The notes under the pieces: model-generated
What the model saw: the letters and a program-made list of their open reading frames with translations, nothing else
Told to the model about the DNA's origin: nothing
Database searches by the model: none
Position numbers and translations under genes: made by a program
In this document: in pieces, positions 17,787 to 26,112 of the stretch
Position numbering within the stretch: the first letter of the stretch is position 1
Layout of the letters: each line of letters opens with the position of its first letter
DNA from: Pirellulales bacterium
GTDB lineage: Bacteria; Planctomycetota; Planctomycetia; Pirellulales; UBA1268
DNA length: 39,664 nt
NCBI GenBank assembly: GCA_017853835.1
Contig: JAFMIU010000028.1
Span: 1 to 39,664 of the forward strand
Direction of reading: 5' to 3'

Positions 17787-19505
17787 ATGGTTGGCCCAGT
17801 CCGAAACATCGCGGCTGCGATCGTCACGATCCTCACCTCCGTCAGCCTTCTCCATGCCGCACCGGCCGACCGCATCCTTCGCGGCGGCCTGGTCATCACG
17901 GTGAACCCAGCCCAGCCGTCCGCCGAGGCGGTGGCGATCACCGAAGGCAGGATCGTGGCCGTGGGCACCGAAGCCGACGTGTTGAAGCTCAAGGGCGAGG
18001 CGACGGTGGTGACCGACCTTGGCGGCACGACGCTCGTGCCAGGGTTCGTCGACGGCCACAGCCACTTCATGTCGCTGCTCGACGTGCAGACGCAGGCGCT
18101 CTGTGCCTCCCCGCCGGCTGGCCCCTGCACAAGCGTGGCCGATGTGATCGCGGCGCTCGAACGGCTGAAGGCACGACGGGCAATCCGCCCCGGCGGCTTC
18201 GTGATGGGCTTCGGCTACGACCCCGATCTTCTGGCGGAGCGGCGTGCCCCCACCCGTCAGGAACTCGACACCGCCTTCCCCGACAATCCGGTGATCCTCG
18301 TGCACGTGTCGGGGCACGGCGCGATGCTCAACTCGAAGGCCCTGGCCCTCTACGGCATCACGGCATCGACACCGACGCCCGAGGGCGGGGTGATCGGCCG
18401 CGAGCCAGGCTCCAACGAGCCTGACGGCCTGCTCTTCGAAACAGCCTTCCTGCCGATCTTCGCGAAGGTGCCCGGGCCCGACGGCGACGAGGCGCTCGGC
18501 CTGCTCGAAGCCGGACAGGAGTTCTATCTCCAGGCGGGCATCACCACGGCCCAGGAAGGGGCCACGATGAAGCACCAGCTCGACCTGCTTCGCCTTCTTG
18601 CCGACCGTGGCAAGCTCAAACTCGACCTCGTCGCCCTCCCCTTCATCACCGAGATCGACGCGATCTTCGGCGGCAAGCCTCCGGCCAACGAGCCCGCCTA
18701 TCGCCATCGGCTCCGAATCGGCGGGGTGAAGATCGTGGCCGACGGGTCTCCGCAGGGGCTCACCGCGGCCTTCACCACGCCGTATCTCGTCGACGGTCCC
18801 GCCGGCCAGAAGCACTGGAAGGGCGAGCTCTCCTTTCCCCAACCCGTGCTCAACGAGTTCGTGAAGCGGGTGTATGACGGCGGGGCCACACTCTTCACGC
18901 ACTGCAACGGCGACGCGGCGATCGACGCGCTTCTGGAAGCCCACCGCTACGCTTCGGGCGACGATCCCGCCAAGCCCCGCGGCACCGTCGGCATCCACTC
19001 GCAGTTCATCCGACGCGACCAGCTCGAAAAGTATCGCGCGTGGAAGATCACGCCATCCTTTTTCACGCTCCACTGCTTCTATTTCGGCGACACCCACGTG
19101 GCCAACCGCGGGCGAGCCCAGGCCGACTTCATCAGCCCCATGAAGACGGCCCGAACGCTCGGCCTCCGGCCGGCCAACCACACCGACTTCAACGTGTCGC
19201 CCCTCGACCAGCTCTTCACGATCCACACGGCGGTAAACCGCATCTCACGATCGGGCCAGACGATCGGCGCCGACGAGCGGGTGTCGCCGCTCGAGGCGCT
19301 CGAGGCGATCACGATCGACGGGGCGCGGATGTATGGCGAGGAGAACTCGAAGGGGTCGATCGAGGTTGGCAAGCGTGCCGATCTGGTCGTGCTGTCGGCC
19401 AATCCGCTCACGGTGCCCCCCGCCACGATCAAGACCATCCGGGTGGAGGAAACGATCAAGGACGGCACCACCGTCTGGAAGCGGCCTGATGGAGCCGTTC
19501 GATGA
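17787..19505 (+). CDS. Exported amidohydrolase (YtcJ/Amidohydro_3 type)
   Basis: 572 residues from ATG 17787, with AGAGAG upstream; an ATG at 17745 is possible. A hydrophobic signal (about 8-25) precedes a typical metal-dependent amidohydrolase: N-terminal beta domain, then GFVDGHSHF (His91, His93), [47 protein letters not shown] and the closing [14 protein letters not shown]. This is the layout of the YtcJ branch, which hydrolyses amide bonds on aryl or heterocyclic compounds. Its stop overlaps the yjbQ start as ATGA, so the two are translationally coupled. Confidence 0.93.
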   Translation: MVGPVRNIAAAIVTILTSVSLLHAAPADRILRGGLVITVNPAQPSAEAVAITEGRIVAVGTEADVLKLKGEATVVTDLGGTTLVPGFVDGHSHFMSLLDVQTQALCASPPAGPCTSVADVIAALERLKARRAIRPGGFVMGFGYDPDLLAERRAPTRQELDTAFPDNPVILVHVSGHGAMLNSKALALYGITASTPTPEGGVIGREPGSNEPDGLLFETAFLPIFAKVPGPDGDEALGLLEAGQEFYLQAGITTAQEGATMKHQLDLLRLLADRGKLKLDLVALPFITEIDAIFGGKPPANEPAYRHRLRIGGVKIVADGSPQGLTAAFTTPYLVDGPAGQKHWKGELSFPQPVLNEFVKRVYDGGATLFTHCNGDAAIDALLEAHRYASGDDPAKPRGTVGIHSQFIRRDQLEKYRAWKITPSFFTLHCFYFGDTHVANRGRAQADFISPMKTARTLGLRPANHTDFNVSPLDQLFTIHTAVNRISRSGQTIGADERVSPLEALEAITIDGARMYGEENSKGSIEVGKRADLVVLSANPLTVPPATIKTIRVEETIKDGTTVWKRPDGAVR

Positions 19506-19924
19506 AGTCGCTCACCGAGCATCTCACCTTCAACGTGCCTCATCGCATGGGGTTTGTGAACATCACGCATCAGGTGGAGGAGATCGTGGAGCGCTCGACG
19601 ATCCGCGAGGGCCTCTGCCTCGTGAACGCGATGCACATCACCGCCAGCGTGTTCATCAACGACAACGAGCCTGGGCTTCATGACGACTATGCTTCATGGC
19701 TCGAGAAACTGGCCCCCTTCAACGCCGACCCGAAGGTCTATCGCCACAACCGCACCGGGGAAGACAATGCCGACGCCCATCTCAAGCGTCAGGTGATGGG
19801 CCGCGAGGTCGTTGTGGCGATCACCGACGGCCGCCTCGACTTCGGCCCGTGGGAGCAGATTTTTTATGGCGAGTTCGACGGTCGCCGGCCGAAACGGGTG
19901 CTCGTGAAGGTGATCGGCGAGTAG
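19502..19924 (+). CDS. yjbQ: YjbQ/UPF0047 family protein
   Basis: 140 residues, full family length. It carries the conserved blocks [53 protein letters not shown] and [15 protein letters not shown]. Members show thiamine-phosphate-synthase-like activity in vitro; the true role is unsettled. It starts inside the stop of the amidohydrolase gene. Its last 135 bp (19790-19924) recur at 25949-26083 with 7 mismatches, marking one edge of the accessory segment. The first 12 bp after the stop hold nothing of note. Confidence 0.92.
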   Translation: MKSLTEHLTFNVPHRMGFVNITHQVEEIVERSTIREGLCLVNAMHITASVFINDNEPGLHDDYASWLEKLAPFNADPKVYRHNRTGEDNADAHLKRQVMGREVVVAITDGRLDFGPWEQIFYGEFDGRRPKRVLVKVIGE

Positions 19925-19960
19925 CCGCCGCGACCGCTCATGCGCCCCTGACCTGCCCCC

Positions 19961-20056
19961 CTTAAATGGCACCACGTTCAGAGAGAGAATCTCTGGTGGT
20001 GCAAACCAAGGGAGGTTACGAGATGCCACGAGGGAAGAAGTTCGCGGCCTCGCGTT
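19961..20056 (+). mobile_element. Possible remnant of an insertion-sequence left end
   Basis: Right after yjbQ comes a hairpin at 19969-20002 (GCACCAC / GGTGGTGC outer arm, CAGAGA / TCTCTG inner arm), then GGGAGG and an ATG at 20023 starting MPRGKKF. This resembles the beginning of IS3-type orfA. After about seven codons the frame runs into the IS91 fragment and stops at 20109. The layout of terminal repeat, ribosome site and short broken orfA suggests a truncated IS end, but I cannot confirm the family. Confidence 0.35.
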
Positions 20057-20543
20057 GCTTGCCGATGTTGCCGATCGCCAGCGCCGTGACGGCCCGCCTG
20101 AGCTTGTGATTCGGCGCAAACACTCCGTGATACCGATGCCGATGCTTGCGTGGCAGCCGCCGATCGACCGGTTCCTCGACGGCGGGCGCGCGTGCCACGT
20201 GGTCGATCAGGGACTCGTCGGCGGCGATCGCCTCCCACCGTGTGACGGGGCCTTCATCCATGCCGAACAGCAGGGCGGTGCCGGGAACAGACGCCTCGAC
20301 GCGGGCCTCGACGACGCTGCCCGGCGGCAACTCCCCGCCACGCAGCGTGACGATCGCTGCGAAGTCCTGGGGCAGAAGGCCCTCGTCGGCCCGGCCGGCC
20401 TTCCGCACGGCGTCCGCGACCACCAATCGCGCGGCCGCATCCCGCCGCTCGGCGAGCGACCGGCCAACCGGGCCGCAGAAAGGGCAGGCGGTCGCGGTGG
20501 CAGCCGCCACGAAGGCGATCGCGGTGGCGATGGCCGCGGGCAT
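20016..20543 (-). pseudogene. CPFC-type secreted protein, 3' end replaced by IS91 sequence
   Basis: The open frame of 175 codons starts at ATG 20543, 4 bp after the AIM24 stop. Residues 1-19 form a signal peptide, followed by ACPFCGPVGRSLAERRDAA and an OB-like domain (GLLPQDFAAIVTLRGGELPPGSVVEARVEA), as in planctomycete secreted proteins beginning CPFC. From about residue 130 the sequence switches to IS91 transposase (PRKHRHRYHG...) and ends in unrelated residues at 20016. The native C-terminus is missing, so the protein is probably non-functional, though the CxxC domain may still fold. The function of the family is unknown to me. Confidence 0.75.
20057..20154 (-). repeat. 98-bp IS91-family transposase fragment (copy 1)
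   Basis: By direct comparison this block is identical to 24922-25019, in the same orientation. Translated on the minus strand it gives PRKHRHRYHGVFAPN and then HKLRRAVTALAIGNIG, the conserved C-terminal part of IS91 transposases. It is an isolated fragment, not a gene. It has been joined in frame to the 3' end of the secreted-protein gene that starts at 20543. Complete identity suggests that the duplication or deletion that made it is recent. Confidence 0.9.
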
Positions 20544-20547
20544 GGCG

Positions 20548-21216
20548 TCAGCCCACGGCCGCGGCGGCCGGGTCGGATTTGAGCCGCGCTCGCCAGAAGG
20601 GCGTGGTGCAGAGCAGGAGTTTGCCGGTGCCGCGGTAGCAGTAGGCGAGTTTCTGCCCCGACAACCAGTAGCTCAGCCAGGATCGCGCCGGGCGGCGGAC
20701 CGAGAGCCGGATGCCTGAGGTGTGGGCGACCACGAACGGCCCGTCGGTGACCAACTGGTCGTTGTCGAGCGTCACCTCCTCGATCGGTCCCGGCACCGAG
20801 AGCACCACCTGCCCGTCACCCTTGAGCGCGGTCTTGTACCAGAACAGTCCCTGGTCGGCCCAGTACGAGGTCCACATCGGCTCGCGATGCACCGCGAGCT
20901 TCACCTCGCCGTCGCTCGCCCAGAAGCACTTCGTGTCGAGAATCCACCGCTCGCCCGGCCCGACCTGCATGACGTGGAACCCGCCGAGCGAGGAGTCGAG
21001 GTAGACCGTGCCGGTGCCCTCGTAACGGGGCCGGAGCAGCGACTCGTCCGAGAACAGCGACACCCACCAGGCCTTGAGGCTCGGAAAGGGCACGTCCATC
21101 GTGATCGTGCCCTTGTAGTGGTTGAGGGCGCCCCGCTCCGCGCGGACGTCGTCGTCGTCGAGACCGACCTTCACCCAGCGCATCCCCTCGCTGTGCTCGA
21201 TCTCAAACGTCGCCAT
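20548..21216 (-). CDS. AIM24 family protein
   Basis: 222 residues from ATG 21216 with GGAGGT about 8 nt upstream; the frame is open much further but only this part resembles AIM24 (PF01987). Characteristic features are the repeated beta-strand and Gly pattern of a double-psi or tubby-like barrel: RPRYEGTGTVYLDSSLGGFHVMQVGPGERWILDTKCFWASDGEVKL, GDGQVVLSVPG, DGPFVVAHTSGIRLSV and YCYRGTGKLLL. Named for a yeast mitochondrial protein; bacterial members have no established function. It overlaps the UrtA-like gene by 14 bp and is followed after 4 bp by the broken CPFC gene. Confidence 0.85.
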   Translation of the reverse strand: MATFEIEHSEGMRWVKVGLDDDDVRAERGALNHYKGTITMDVPFPSLKAWWVSLFSDESLLRPRYEGTGTVYLDSSLGGFHVMQVGPGERWILDTKCFWASDGEVKLAVHREPMWTSYWADQGLFWYKTALKGDGQVVLSVPGPIEEVTLDNDQLVTDGPFVVAHTSGIRLSVRRPARSWLSYWLSGQKLAYCYRGTGKLLLCTTPFWRARLKSDPAAAAVG

Positions 21217-22513
21217 GGATGTCCACCTCCGGACCGCGGGTGACGCCGTCCTTCGTCCAGTCGACGCTCCAGCCGGGAAAAGCGACCTGCGGATAGGGAT
21301 CGGGGGCGATCGGCTCAGGCGACGCGTGCACGATGTCGAACTGCCGGTCGCTGCGGATCCGCCCCAGCCGGAAGTATTTGGTGGTGTGCTGCGTCCGCGG
21401 ATCGAGCCGGACGCGGCCGCCGGGGCCGTCGAACTCGAGTCCCTCACAAAACGCCTGCCGGATCGCCGCCGTGTCGAACGAGCCGGCCTTCTCGACAGCC
21501 CGCTTCCAGAGGTGCACGAGGCACCATGCCGGCTCCATCGGATCGTCGGTGACACGGTCGTAGCCGAACTCGCGGCGGAAGCCTTCGACCCACGACTGGT
21601 TGGCAGGAGTGTCGAGGCTCTGGAAGTAGCAGCCGGCCGCGTAGTGCCCCTTCACCTGAGCCGGCAGTATGCTGCGAAGTTCCTCCTCCGCGATGCTCGT
21701 CGAGACGACCGGAATCTTCGCCGGATCGACCTTCGCCTCGGCGAGAGCCGCGAACAGGCCGACGTTGGAGTCGCCGTTGACGGTGTTGAGCACGCAGTCG
21801 GCACCGGAGTCGAGGATCTTCCGGACCAGTCCGGAGAAGTCGCGGTCGCCGAGCGGCACGTATTCCTCGCCGACCACCTTCAGCCCCCTGGCCCCCGCCT
21901 CGAGCGCCTTCTTGGCGACGTAGTTCGCCGTCCTCGGGAAGACGTAGTCGGACCCGACGAGGAAGAGCTTCTTGCGGAAGCCGCCGGCGGCCCCCGCGAG
22001 CCAGTCGAGCGTCGGGAGAATCTGCTGGTTTGGCACCATCCCCCCGTAGACGACGGAGGGCGACGACTCGTTGCCCTCGTACTGCACGGGATAGAAAAGG
22101 AGCGTTTTGGCCGCCTCGAACACCGGCAGCACCGCCTTGCGGCTGGCGCTCGTCCAGCACCCGAACACCGCCACCGCATCGGCGTCGAGCACCTGCCGGG
22201 CCCGCTTCGGGAACAGATCGACCTTCGAACGGGTGTCGGGGGCCAGCGCCACGATCTCGCGGCCGAGCAGGCCGCCCGCGGCGTTGATCCCCTCGATGGC
22301 GTGCAGTTCGATGTCGCGGAGCGAGGTGGCGCTCATCGCCAGCGGCCCGGTCTGCGAGTGGAGCATGCCGACGGTCACGGTCTTCGCCCGCGGTGGGATG
22401 CCGAGTGAGCAGCCGGCGAACAATGCCGGAGCGAGAGCCCGGGCGGCGGCGAGCGTGGCGGCCGCGCCGCCGCGGATCGCGTCGCGGCGGGTGGGCCGTG
22501 CGGCGGGCGGCAT
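21203..22513 (-). CDS. UrtA-like substrate-binding lipoprotein (urea/amide type)
   Basis: 436 residues from ATG 22513, which overlaps the previous stop as TGATG. The N-terminus carries a twin-arginine motif (TRRDAIRGG) and a lipobox ending LFAGC, so this is a Tat-exported lipoprotein. VTVGMLHSQTGPLAMS, INAAGGLLGREIV, VFGCWTSASRKAVLPVFE, LLFYPVQYEGNESSPSVVYGG and FLVGSDYVFPRTAN closely follow UrtA/FmdD-type periplasmic binding proteins for urea or short amides. No ABC permease or ATPase gene accompanies it, so here it may serve as a sensor or work with transporters encoded elsewhere. Confidence 0.88.
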   Translation of the reverse strand: MPPAARPTRRDAIRGGAAATLAAARALAPALFAGCSLGIPPRAKTVTVGMLHSQTGPLAMSATSLRDIELHAIEGINAAGGLLGREIVALAPDTRSKVDLFPKRARQVLDADAVAVFGCWTSASRKAVLPVFEAAKTLLFYPVQYEGNESSPSVVYGGMVPNQQILPTLDWLAGAAGGFRKKLFLVGSDYVFPRTANYVAKKALEAGARGLKVVGEEYVPLGDRDFSGLVRKILDSGADCVLNTVNGDSNVGLFAALAEAKVDPAKIPVVSTSIAEEELRSILPAQVKGHYAAGCYFQSLDTPANQSWVEGFRREFGYDRVTDDPMEPAWCLVHLWKRAVEKAGSFDTAAIRQAFCEGLEFDGPGGRVRLDPRTQHTTKYFRLGRIRSDRQFDIVHASPEPIAPDPYPQVAFPGWSVDWTKDGVTRGPEVDIHGDV

Positions 22514-23319
22514 CAGGCGTCCTCCATGCGGGCGTAGAGGGTCTCGAACGGCTCGGCCGTGATCGAGACGTCGCCCAGGAACGGCTGGTTCATGTCGAAG
22601 ATCAGGTGCATCATGATGCCGAGATAGGCCGCGAGAATGCCGCCGAGCATCAGCTGGGTGATGAACCGCATGTCGAACAGCCAGCAGATCGCGATGTTGA
22701 GGATCGCGCCGAGGATCATCACGTACCACATCGACGCCGGCAGCGACGAGTTGACGGAGTAGAGCCGCATCTGCCGTGCCTCGAGGAACGTGTTGAACTG
22801 CCGCAGCGTTTCCGCGTGCAGGATCTCCTCGGGGGGCGTGGCCGGCTTGAACTCGAGCAGCCGGTCGTAGAAGGCCGCCGCCCGGATCGCGCCCTCCTGC
22901 GGCACGATTCCCCGCTGCTGCAGCGGCCAGGCGTACTTGATCACGTAGCGGGTGTAGTCACGAAGCAGCCACCGCAGATTCTGGGCGTGGGGCTCCGGGT
23001 AGCGGGAGACGTCCTCGTAGAGCGCCGAGAGGGCGGAGGCCTCGCGGGTCACGTTCGCCCCGGCTTCGCTCACGTTCTGGTAGGCGGTGACGGCGATTAG
23101 GCCGAGCAGCAGGCCGTAGAACACGCAGAAGCAGGAGAGGACGTAGCCGATGATGTCGTTGGAGCCGGCCGTGTACTTGACGAACTGCCGGAGGATCGGA
23201 CGGACGATGATCGATCCCAGCCAGTAGAAGCCGACGAACACCGCCACGAAGAGCAGCGACAGCCGGAACGGCGGCACGTCGTAGAGCCAGTACCACGACT
23301 CGGGTTGAAACGGATGCAT
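22513..23319 (-). CDS. DUF4239 (bestrophin-like) membrane protein
   Basis: 268 residues from ATG 23319; an upstream in-frame ATG at 23385 is less likely. Two helices near 18-40 and 57-80 and two near the C-terminus (WYVMILGAILNIAICWLF and QLMLGGILAAYLGIMMHLIF) enclose a soluble helical region of about 120 residues, the DUF4239 layout. Family members are annotated as bestrophin-like and may be anion channels; this is not established. It is coupled to the UrtA-like gene by TGATG, which argues that the pair works together at the membrane. Confidence 0.85.
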   Translation of the reverse strand: MHPFQPESWYWLYDVPPFRLSLLFVAVFVGFYWLGSIIVRPILRQFVKYTAGSNDIIGYVLSCFCVFYGLLLGLIAVTAYQNVSEAGANVTREASALSALYEDVSRYPEPHAQNLRWLLRDYTRYVIKYAWPLQQRGIVPQEGAIRAAAFYDRLLEFKPATPPEEILHAETLRQFNTFLEARQMRLYSVNSSLPASMWYVMILGAILNIAICWLFDMRFITQLMLGGILAAYLGIMMHLIFDMNQPFLGDVSITAEPFETLYARMEDA

Positions 23320-23430
23320 CGGGGCCGGGGATGAGGGGTGCGGAGACCACCCGGGGAACGTGACGCGGGACTGCCATGGTAGCACCGGCGGATGGCCGGA
23401 AGCCAGCAGGGTCGCCTCGGCGTCCGTCGG

Positions 23431-23952
23431 CTACTGCACGCTCTCGCCGTCGAGGGCGTAGATCGCGAGGTGCCGGCCGTCGGGGCCGCGACGTTCGTCG
23501 ACGCGAAACGTGCCCTCGACGGCGACCGGCCTGATCGAGAATTCGGCGGAGCGGCCCGGGTGCATCCGCACCACCACGCAGTCGTGGAGGGCCGCGCCGG
23601 GTCCGTAGCAGCACTCCTGGTTGTTGCGGACGAGCACGAACTGCGTGAGGCCGCTCTGCTGGAAGCTCGGGAGGATGTGGCCGCGGATCCGCACCCGCTG
23701 CCGCTCGAGCGCATGCACCCGTTCCGTGAGCCGCTCGCGGGCGAAGGGCTCGCCCATCTGCATGTCGAGCTTGATGTCGTCGAAGGTGATGTCGCGGATG
23801 GCGGTGGTGGCGGCCGACGGGGCGGGAGCCGGCGACTGCCGCGAAGCCTTGTCGGCGGTGGCGGCCGGCAGGCCCCCGGTCGGGCCGCCGCAGCCGGTCG
23901 CGAGCATGGCGACGAGTGCGAGGGCGCTATGACGAAGCGGGGAAGCGGTCAT
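23431..23952 (-). CDS. DUF3299-like lipoprotein
   Basis: 173 residues: signal with lipobox LATGC (Cys about 21), a Pro/Ala-rich linker, then ITFDDIKLDMQMGEPF and the domain core RVRIRGHILPSFQQSGLTQFVLVRNNQECCYGPGAALHDCVVVRM. This is the DUF3299-type fold, with its conserved CC pair and aromatic-rich strand. Its ATG lies one base after the stop of the truncated paralogue (TGA C ATG), so the two were made from one transcript. Function unknown; the CC may bind metal or form a disulfide. A 111-bp gap separates it from the DUF4239 gene. Confidence 0.82.
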   Translation of the reverse strand: MTASPLRHSALALVAMLATGCGGPTGGLPAATADKASRQSPAPAPSAATTAIRDITFDDIKLDMQMGEPFARERLTERVHALERQRVRIRGHILPSFQQSGLTQFVLVRNNQECCYGPGAALHDCVVVRMHPGRSAEFSIRPVAVEGTFRVDERRGPDGRHLAIYALDGESVQ

Positions 23953-23953
23953 G

Positions 23954-24244
23954 TCAGCGAACCGACGCGTTGTCGAGGTGATAGAGCACGCCGCCGGCCA
24001 GATCGGCCGTTCCGGCCGGCTGCACGCGGAACCGGCCGGCGACCTTGGTGAGGTGCGGCGTGAAGTCGATGCCCGCGGGGTCGGCCAGCTGCACGAGCAC
24101 GCGGTCGGTGATCTTGGGGTTGCCGCCGAAGCAGCAGTCGCCCTGGTCGCGGACGAGGAGAAACTGGGTCAGGCCCTGCTGCTGCTTGCCGGGATAGATG
24201 TAGCCCTTGAGGAGGACGTCGCGGCCGTCCATGGCCCTCGCCAT
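23954..24244 (-). pseudogene. 5'-truncated DUF3299-like gene
   Basis: The remaining 96 codons (ATG 24244 or 24232) begin inside the domain: MDGRDVLLKGYIYPGKQQQGLTQFLLVRDQGDCCFGG aligns with RQRVRIRGHILPSFQQSGLTQFVLV... of the neighbouring lipoprotein. The signal peptide, linker and ITFDDIK part are absent. Upstream the frame stays open into the IS91 relic, giving a meaningless fused ORF. The loss coincides with the 74-bp element at 24252-24325, so insertion of the IS91-family element very likely removed the 5' end. No ribosome site is visible at either ATG; it may still be read as part of a longer transcript. Confidence 0.75.
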
Positions 24245-24251
24245 AGAGGAG

Positions 24252-24325
24252 AGGATAGCCCGGTCAATGGCACTTCCCCAACGGTCTTCCGGCTGATAAG
24301 CGACTCGGGAGCCTCGGGAGGAGCG
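24252..24325 (-). repeat. 74-bp dispersed element, copy A
   Basis: Read on the minus strand it begins CGCTCCTCCCGAGG and ends ATTGACCGGGCTATCCT. It matches 36682-36755 at 66 of 74 positions without gaps, and its 3' half matches 34264-34303 less closely. It lies between the end of the IS91 transposase relic and the truncated DUF3299-like gene, where the 3' terminus of the element would be expected. Confidence 0.8.
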
Positions 24326-24453
24326 TTCCGGGCGTGCGGAGCGGGTTTCGCGAAACGCCACGCACCCGCTTCGGTCGCGTTTTTCTCGCCTCGGCGCAGA
24401 CCCGCTCCCAGTCGGCCCGTCCCGGGGCTTTGGTGCCTCGCGTCCGGCACCGC

Positions 24454-25785
24454 TCAGAGGCTGTGGATGTCGATCGCGGGCAGCTCGTCGGGTGAGGCTT
24501 GAAAGATCGCCCGGTCGTCGTGGACCTGCTCGAACTCTCCCAAGAACTCTCCCCAGTCGATCGGCGGGCCACGGGCGGGAGAGACCGGCGGCGGTTCGAG
24601 CGGTTCGCCGAGAGCCTCGAGAATCTTCCGGATCGGCCCTGGATCGCGGGCAGGATGTCCGCAGCAACCGGAGGTTGCCAACAGTGCGAAGGCCAGGGAT
24701 GGTTTCGCACGAACAAAACAGTTTGAACGCGATCAGCCGGATGTCGCCGCCGCAGTTCGGGCACTCCAGCGGAAACTCCTCGCCCACCCGGGCCATGAGC
24801 TTGGCCCAGGCGATCCGTGAGGTGTCGTGCGAGCGGGGCTTTTGATGTGCGTGAGCCGCGTCGCAGCAGCCTTCCGTGGCGTGACCGTCGGCCACATGCC
24901 CACCGGTCGCGGCCTCTTGCCGCTTGCCGATGTTGCCGATCGCCAGCGCCGTGACGGCCCGCCTGAGCTTGTGATTCGGCGCAAACACTCCGTGATACCG
25001 ATGCCGATGCTTGCGTGGCGGCGGCACAAGGTCGGCGAGCCTGTCAAGAAACTCAAACGGCGTGAGCTCGACCACGCCGTTCGCTCCCGGACGCGTAGAC
25101 TTGCGACTGCGACTCGGTCCGACCCAGTTGGCCGCCTTGTGGCTCGGCAACACGTAGCGGATGCGAGCGATCTGACCGTCTGCACCCCGGCTTCCAGAGA
25201 GCCGCTCGAGCGCGAAGGGGGGCCGCGCGCAGTATCGCAGCAGATGTTCCAGGCTCCGAAAATAGCTCGGCACGTCACGGTCGATAAGCGCGATCCGGAC
25301 ACTGGCGTCGATAGAAAACCCGCTGTGCTCCCAGGCGAGCATGTCGGTAGCCGCAGCAGCATCGAGCAGGCGCACGCGTCTGAACCAGCGAATCAGGCGG
25401 CGGCGCACCCGCTCGGTGACCGCAGCCGCTTCGGCACGGAGATCACCCACTGTCGCACGGGGACCGGCGGAATGACACGATCCACAAGATGCGCGGCGGT
25501 CTGCGCCATGTGCCGACCGTTGCAGGAGGGGCAGATGCCTCGGCCCTTGCACGAGAACGCGATCACGAACCCCTGGCCGCAGCCCGTGCAGAGGGCACGG
25601 CCAAAGCCGAAGCAGGGGATGCCGCATTCGAGATAGGCACGAAACTCCTCCTCAACGTAGCCCGGCACGGGCCGCTCCCCCTGGTCGCGCCACTCGAGCC
25701 AGGTCACGAGGTTGTCGGAGACGATCTTGTGGAGCGGCGTCTTCTCCGGGCGGCGACGCTCGTAGCGGCGGCGCGGGGCCGGCAT
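24454..25785 (-). pseudogene. IS91-family transposase, broken
   Basis: Pieces of one transposase lie in different frames. From ATG 25785: RRRYERRRPEKTPLHKIV, then the zinc-ribbon AFSCKGRGICPSCNGRHMAQTAAHLVDR to PVRQWVISVPKRLR (frame ending 25393). After a frame change: AAVTERVRRRLIRWF, DMLAWEHSGFSIDASVRIALIDRD, LLRYCARPPFALERL, PPRKHRHRYHGVFAPN and CPNCGGDIRLIAF. In a third frame the native C-terminus follows: GPIRKILEALGEPLEPPPVSPARGPP through DELPAIDIHSL, stopping at 24454. The central region with the HUH and tyrosine motifs is missing between the first two pieces, so it cannot be active. Confidence 0.88.
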
Positions 25786-25939
25786 GCGGCCGGAGGCGGG
25801 GCCGCGCGGGAAACCCGCAGAGGGCGGCAACCATGGGTGGACCGGCGGGCAGACGAAGTGAGTGATCGCCTATACACTACTCGCGGGATGCCGCCCCCCG
25901 CCAGCGGGCCCCTCGGTCCAGTCCCCGATCCTCGGGCTT

Positions 25940-26083
25940 GAAGAGCGGCAGGTGATGGGCCGGGAGGTTGTGGTGGCGATCACCGACGGCCGCCTCGACT
26001 TCGGCCCGTGGGAGCAGATTTTTTATGGCGAGTTCGACGGCCGCCGGCCGAAGCGGGTGATGGTGAAGGTGATCGGCGAGTAG
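25940..26083 (+). pseudogene. Partial second copy of yjbQ (3' end only)
   Basis: It encodes [18 protein letters not shown] and then [26 protein letters not shown], the last third of YjbQ, with a stop at 26083. The 135 bp from 25949 differ from 19790-19924 at 7 positions; nearly all changes are synonymous, with one Leu to Met (two of the seven). Upstream of 25940 the sequence is unrelated, so the N-terminal two thirds of the gene are missing. The silent bias shows the copies diverged while both were functional, so this is more likely a piece of a related strain's locus than a recent local duplication. Confidence 0.88.
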
Positions 26084-26112
26084 CCGCCGAGGCCCCCCGC
26101 CCGGCATCCCGC

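Larger units (their letters stand above)
24245..25850 (-). mobile_element. IS91-family insertion relic
   Basis: Extent estimated from the transposase pseudogene, about 200 bp of 3' flank and the terminal-looking 74-bp sequence at its inner edge. The right boundary is uncertain: somewhere between the transposase start (about 25785) and the yjbQ fragment (25940). No target-site duplication is expected, since IS91-type elements move by rolling circle. A 12-bp perfect palindrome, GTTTCGCGAAAC, at 24345-24356 lies about 90 bp inside the 3' edge, which would suit an oriIS-like hairpin. Confidence 0.7.

Noticed and set aside
19969..19986. TGGCACCACGT as a sigma-54 promoter after yjbQ
   Set aside because: The -12 element is missing (TCAG instead of TTGC).
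23954..25627. A single 557-codon minus-strand ORF across the IS91 relic and the truncated DUF3299-like gene
   Set aside because: It joins transposase pieces, out-of-frame sequence and a host gene fragment. It is an artefact of an open frame, not one protein.
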